Positions 6,703 to 7,798 of a stretch of 7,798 nucleotides of DNA are shown piece after piece. The notes below the pieces were generated by a model. That model was not told the DNA's origin. It ran no database searches and saw only the letters and a list, made by a program, of their open reading frames with translations. Numbering within the stretch: the stretch's first letter is position 1; each line of letters opens with the position of its first letter. The stretch spans positions 1-7,798 of the forward strand of contig VGPI01000093.1 in the NCBI GenBank assembly GCA_016875595.1. The letters run 5' to 3'. Origin of the DNA: Candidatus Cloacimonadota bacterium. GTDB lineage: Bacteria; Cloacimonadota; Cloacimonadia; Cloacimonadales; Cloacimonadaceae. A program made the position numbers and the translations under genes.

Positions 6703-7734
6703 CTATTTTTCTATTTTGTAGATCGATATGCCAGTATCTCGGCCTGCCACAATCAACTTGTCTTCATGGAAACTTGCGAGGTTGGTATATCCAGCTGTAG
6801 TCAGCCGGTTCGAGAGTCTGGGAGTGGCAGGATTGCTTATATCAAACAAGTAAACTCCCCCGCTGCCTGAGCTTACGGCTACGAGATCGTCCATCAAGTC
6901 CACGGATGTGGCATAGCCTACGGTGTCAAATCCACCTATCCTGATTGGATGGTTAACATCGCTGATATCCACAACCTGTAAACCTTGCTGCCGACAGGCG
7001 ACATAGGCATGGTTGTTTTTGATACTTACTTTTTTAGCTTCTCCAGGCAAGGAAATCTCGCTTATATAACTCCCGTTGTTGCGGGAATAGATCATCAATC
7101 CACGCTGTTCGCAAGCCAGAACAATATAGTCATCCGTAATGGCAAAACCGGAGATACTGGCAGGTGCATCAATTTCGAGAATATTACCATGCCACAAACT
7201 CAAGGGACCATGATATCTGCCCAACCGAAATCCATATCCCGAGCAGTATGCACCGAAAATGGTGAATACGCTGCCTTGATCAGGATTCTCAAAGAATAGC
7301 ATGTCCTGGACGTCTTGGGAAGCACCACTGATCGCATCCATCAATTTCAATGAATCCATGTTTTCCATGTTTACGATGCGGATCAAATCGGAACCGAAAG
7401 TTTCATTGACAAACATACGGTTTTGCGAACGTACAGTAGCAATCTTGCGGATCAGAACAAAATCAGTTATCGTTCCATCCCCGGATCCCAAAGCTGTGTA
7501 CCATTTGATTGAATAATTGCTCAGATCGATTATGGAAAAACCGCCCTGATCGGCCGCCACATATAGGTTTGTTTCATCCATATCCAGATCAAGCGGATTA
7601 CCAACCACTGGTATCCGCACCAGAAACTGCAAGATGTCATCTTCATAAAACGCTGTATTTCGATTGGCGCAACTCACCAGCAATAGTGCCATCAAACCTG
7701 TAAGTACCAATGTACGCAATATCTTCCAGAGCAT
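6703..7734 (-). CDS. LVIVD-repeat beta-propeller lipoprotein
   Basis: The 343-residue product starts with a lipoprotein signal peptide: K4/R7, a hydrophobic stretch from L9 to V20, and lipobox L-V-S-C with the lipidated Cys at 22. The rest is made of beta-propeller blades of the LVIVD type (compare PF08309), with recurring 'V...G..I.D[IL]S' strands at about 46-83, 193-229, 231-270, 273-311 and 314-343; the clearest are GLQVVDISDVNHP and GVYLFDISNPATP. The stretch at about 90-190 is more diverged and may hold one or two blades. Such proteins are cell-envelope proteins of mostly unknown role; no catalytic residues are evident. The start is well supported: GGGAGG lies 6 nt before the ATG, and an in-frame TGA directly precedes it. 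The C25-type gene follows 80 nt downstream on the same strand, so joint transcription and a shared envelope role are plausible. The 52 bases upstream of the ribosome binding site are too few to identify a promoter or the next gene; one frame remains open across the window edge and could be an overlapping upstream gene end. Confidence 0.88.
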   Translation of the reverse strand: MLWKILRTLVLTGLMALLLVSCANRNTAFYEDDILQFLVRIPVVGNPLDLDMDETNLYVAADQGGFSIIDLSNYSIKWYTALGSGDGTITDFVLIRKIATVRSQNRMFVNETFGSDLIRIVNMENMDSLKLMDAISGASQDVQDMLFFENPDQGSVFTIFGAYCSGYGFRLGRYHGPLSLWHGNILEIDAPASISGFAITDDYIVLACEQRGLMIYSRNNGSYISEISLPGEAKKVSIKNNHAYVACRQQGLQVVDISDVNHPIRIGGFDTVGYATSVDLMDDLVAVSSGSGGVYLFDISNPATPRLSNRLTTAGYTNLASFHEDKLIVAGRDTGISIYKIEK

Positions 7735-7740
7735 TCAATT

Positions 7741-7746
7741 CCTCCC
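7741..7746 (-). promoter_or_regulatory. Strong ribosome binding site of the propeller lipoprotein gene
   Basis: GGGAGG on the minus strand, 6 nt before the ATG at 7734, is near the ideal anti-Shine-Dalgarno match and spacing. It confirms the start that begins with the lipoprotein signal peptide. Confidence 0.75.
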
Positions 7747-7798
7747 GCTTTTGAGTCTTCGGCTGTGGGTGATGTTCGGTAGTACACACGAAGCAATT

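Overview
The window most likely comes from an uncultured anaerobe of the Fibrobacteres-Chlorobi-Bacteroidetes (FCB) group, with Candidatus Cloacimonadota as my best guess. The reasons are a giant gingipain-type (C25) secreted protein, two proteins ending in the PNPFNP...TGIYLYR type of C-terminal sorting domain, and moderate base composition (somewhat under 50% GC by eye). No rRNA, tRNA or housekeeping gene is present to confirm the taxon, so this remains an inference.

Layout, left to right. Bases 1-333 (+) hold the 3' end of a secreted protein gene, of which only the sorting domain and a short lead-in are visible. It is followed at once by a textbook intrinsic terminator (351-385). Bases 386-1171 form a gap of almost 800 bp without a convincing gene; it holds a striking 45-bp near-perfect palindrome (757-801), several smaller hairpins and one very speculative 40-codon ORF. 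Bases 1172-6622 (-) encode one uninterrupted 1816-residue mosaic protein: signal peptide, C25 propeptide, C25 peptidase domain, a chain of Ig-like and other beta-rich modules, fibronectin-like domain, and sorting domain. Bases 6703-7734 (-) encode a 343-residue lipoprotein with LVIVD-type beta-propeller repeats. It lies 80 nt upstream of the C25 gene on the same strand and is probably co-transcribed with it.

Functionally this is a cell-envelope locus. The two sorting-domain proteins would be exported by Sec and then delivered to the surface or medium by a type IX-like secretion system whose machinery is not in the window. The propeller lipoprotein would sit in the envelope, perhaps as a partner or surface-binding component. 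The most notable point is that the C25 domain keeps the catalytic-cysteine motif (C-S-T-G-D-F) but has Phe where gingipains have the catalytic His, so it is either a pseudoenzyme or a subfamily with a rearranged active site.
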